NCBI GenBank assembly: GCA_021849525.1
Contig: JAJZSS010000072.1
Location: 1 to 7,249, forward strand
Direction of reading: 5' to 3'
Source of the DNA: Chloroflexota bacterium
GTDB taxonomy: Bacteria; Chloroflexota; Anaerolineae; Anaerolineales; UBA4823
DNA length: 7,249 nt
Shown here piece by piece: positions 5,526 through 7,249 of this stretch. The translations under genes were made by a program, and so were the position numbers. The notes beneath the pieces are model-generated. The model saw only the letters and a program-made list of their open reading frames with translations, was not told the origin of the DNA and searched no databases. Positions within the stretch are counted from its first letter, which is position 1; the number at the start of each line of letters is the position of its first letter.

Positions 5526-7112
5526 ATGACCATACCCACTCCACCCATTCCTGAAGTAGAGGCTCCAGCGATACCCGGTACGCTGGAGATCCGTAATATC
5601 AGCAAAGCTTTTCCAAACGTTCAGGCTCTGATGGATGTATCGTTAGATATCCGGCCAGGGGAGATTCTGGCATTTATTGGTGAAAATGGCGCTGGTAAAT
5701 CGACGCTGTTAAAAATAATCAACGGGGATTACCAGCCTGATACTGGTACGCTTACAATTGATGGACAAAAGCTTTCATTTTCAAATCCCAGCCAGGCCCA
5801 TAAAGCAGGTATCCGGGTAATTTACCAGGAGCCTGAGATCGTCCCCGGTGTTGATGTTGCCGAAAATATCTGGGTAGGGGAACTACCTAAGAGACTGGGA
5901 TTTATTGATCGCAGTAAACTTGAGCAGCTGGTACAGGAGAGCCTGGCAGAATACGGATTTCAGGATGTTCTGCCGATCCACTTACTCGGGGAAGAGCTAT
6001 CTTCAGCTCAACGGCAACTGGTTGAAATCATGCGGGCTCTCAAATCGGGAGTGCGAGTTTTAGCCCTGGACGAGCCCACTTCCTCGCTGACAGATGACGA
6101 AGTCGAACGCTTATTTACCCTCGTCCGCCGCCTGCGCGATGAAGGGGTTGCCATTATCTATGTTTCTCACCGTATTAAAGAAATTCTCAGACTATGCGAT
6201 CGGATTGCTGTTCTGCGGGATGGTAATCTGATTGCTGTAAAACCTGCGACTGAGCTTACGGAAGACGAAATTGTCCGGTTGATGGTTGGGCGCAAGCTCT
6301 CGGAATTTATTCAGCGCACACCAGCTGGCGCCGGGCGCGAAGTTCTAATAGTAGAAAACTTGAATAGCAACTGGCATGCAGGGGTGAATTTTTATATAAA
6401 AGCGGGTGAAGTGGTTGGTTTCGCGGGTTTGATTGGGGCGGGTCGATCGGAGCTGGCAAAAGTGATTTTCGGTGAGATGCCGATAAACAGCGGCAGTGTT
6501 CAGGTCGATGGGCGAGAAACCAATATTCGCCGTCCAGATCAGGCTATTGCCAATGGGATCGGTTTTGCGCCAGAAGACCGCAAGCGTGAAGGCCTGCTGC
6601 TTGTCCGCAACGTTTTAGAAAACACGTCAATCGCTATTTTGCGCCAGCTCTGCCGTTTTCATTTTGTAAACCAGCGCCTGGAGCATAGTATTGCCGCTGG
6701 ATATGTCGAAAGGCTTAATGTGCGTACGCCCTCACTCAAACAGGAGGTCGGTAAGCTTTCTGGTGGGAACCAGCAGAAAGTGGTTCTCGCACGCTGGCTG
6801 GCGGCAAAACCGAAAGTCTTGATCCTGGACGAGCCAACGCGGGGAATTGATGTTGGCGCTAAAGCCGAGATCTACCGCTTGATCGACGAACTGGCCAACG
6901 AAGGCCTGGGAATTATGTTTATCAGCTCCGAGCTGCCTGAGATCCTGGGGCTTTCGGACCGGATCTATGTGATGCAGAACGGCCGGATCACCGGCGAGCT
7001 CTCAGGTGCCGAGGCTACCGAAGAAGCCATCCTTAAACTCGCAATGGTGGATAATCTAACCGCGATTCAAGCGCAAATCGGGGAGACCACACAAAAGGAA
7101 AGTACATTATGA
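5526..7112 (+). CDS. Sugar ABC transporter ATP-binding protein, AraG-like (two ATPase domains)
   Basis: This 528-aa cytoplasmic ATPase energises sugar import. Domain 1 (about 19-255) has Walker A GENGAGKST (52-60), Q-loop Gln101, signature LSSAQ (158-162), Walker B VLALDEPT with Glu183, and H-loop YVSHR (212-216). Domain 2 (about 270-508) has the family's degenerate Walker A GLIGAGRSE (Arg307 in place of Lys), the PEDRK element (349-353), LSGGNQQK (411-418), Walker B LILDEPTRGIDVGAK (432-446) and SSELPE (467-472), where Ser replaces the H-loop His. These features define the MglA/RbsA/AraG/XylG class; STLLKI with NGDYQP and the AENIWVGELP segment resemble AraG most. The first 18 residues are a Pro-rich extension. 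The N-terminal Q-loop reads YQEP rather than the usual YQEL. The stop overlaps the permease start (ATGA). Because the class is shared by several sugars, the substrate is not fixed by this gene. Confidence 0.95.
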   Translation: MTIPTPPIPEVEAPAIPGTLEIRNISKAFPNVQALMDVSLDIRPGEILAFIGENGAGKSTLLKIINGDYQPDTGTLTIDGQKLSFSNPSQAHKAGIRVIYQEPEIVPGVDVAENIWVGELPKRLGFIDRSKLEQLVQESLAEYGFQDVLPIHLLGEELSSAQRQLVEIMRALKSGVRVLALDEPTSSLTDDEVERLFTLVRRLRDEGVAIIYVSHRIKEILRLCDRIAVLRDGNLIAVKPATELTEDEIVRLMVGRKLSEFIQRTPAGAGREVLIVENLNSNWHAGVNFYIKAGEVVGFAGLIGAGRSELAKVIFGEMPINSGSVQVDGRETNIRRPDQAIANGIGFAPEDRKREGLLLVRNVLENTSIAILRQLCRFHFVNQRLEHSIAAGYVERLNVRTPSLKQEVGKLSGGNQQKVVLARWLAAKPKVLILDEPTRGIDVGAKAEIYRLIDELANEGLGIMFISSELPEILGLSDRIYVMQNGRITGELSGAEATEEAILKLAMVDNLTAIQAQIGETTQKESTL

Positions 7113-7249
7113 GCAAAGAATTAGCCAGCCAGTTAGCAACGCCTGCGAAAAGCAGCAGTAATACGTTTCGGAAGGTAATCAACGCTATCGGCGGGGATAA
7201 CCTGACCTTGATCTTTGCCCTGATCGTTCTGATTTTCCTGATCACCGTG
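7109..7249 (+). CDS. Sugar ABC transporter permease, N-terminal fragment
   Basis: The ATG at 7109 overlaps the ATPase stop (ATGA, 7109-7112), which implies translational coupling; an AAGGA Shine-Dalgarno lies about 8 nt upstream inside the ATPase gene. The 47 codons in the window encode a polar, Ser-rich cytoplasmic stretch (about 1-29) and the start of a hydrophobic helix, LTLIFALIVLIFLITV (32-47), cut by the window edge. Order and spacing after an AraG-like ATPase match BPD_transp_2 (RbsC/AraH/MglC-type) permeases, usually about 320-350 aa. The assignment rests on context and the first membrane segment rather than on family motifs. Confidence 0.85.
   Translation, partial: MSKELASQLATPAKSSSNTFRKVINAIGGDNLTLIFALIVLIFLITV

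Noticed and set aside
7033..7245. Minus-strand 70-codon frame over the ATPase/permease junction
   Set aside because: It is antisense to two supported genes and its hydrophobic stretch mirrors the permease helix.

Overview
The window (7,249 bp) reads as part of a carbohydrate-utilisation locus from a free-living bacterium, most likely a Chloroflexota (Anaerolineae-like) lineage. That assignment is inference. It rests on the lipoprotein with an Ala/Pro/Thr/Glu-rich linker after the lipobox Cys, on the pairing of a DUF5107-TPR protein with a URO-D-superfamily enzyme beside sugar ABC genes, and on the moderate GC content. No rRNA, tRNA, CRISPR array, insertion sequence or phage gene was seen.

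Layout: two transcription units diverge from a 220-bp intergenic region (2997-3216). Leftward (minus strand) lie a URO-D/MtaA-like enzyme of 423 aa (2996-1725) and, 54 nt further on, a large DUF5107 plus TPR protein that runs off the left edge (1670 to 1). Rightward (plus strand) lie a LacI-family regulator (3217-4239, 340 aa), a lipoprotein sugar-binding protein that aligns by eye with AraF (4376-5434), an AraG-like double-domain ABC ATPase (5526-7112), and the first 47 codons of a membrane permease (7109 to the edge). The permease start overlaps the ATPase stop by ATGA.

Regulation: the divergent region holds a 28-bp palindrome (3096-3123) with one mismatched pair and a central TTGCGCAA, typical of LacI-family operators. 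It lies over the predicted transcription start of lacI and contains the predicted -35 of the leftward unit, so one site could switch both arms. A second leader (4240-4375), before the binding protein, has four copies of CAGTCA or its complement. A 12-bp stem-loop without a U tract (5452-5479) sits between the binding protein and ATPase genes and probably lets the binding protein be made in excess.

How the genes may work together: the lipoprotein captures a sugar outside the membrane, the AraG-like ATPase and the permease import it, and the LacI-type regulator senses it or a derivative. The two leftward proteins, neither with a signal peptide, would act on it or on a related metabolite in the cytoplasm. 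The sugar and the chemistry of the leftward pair cannot be read from sequence. No kinase, isomerase, aldolase or dehydrogenase of a classical sugar pathway is in the window.
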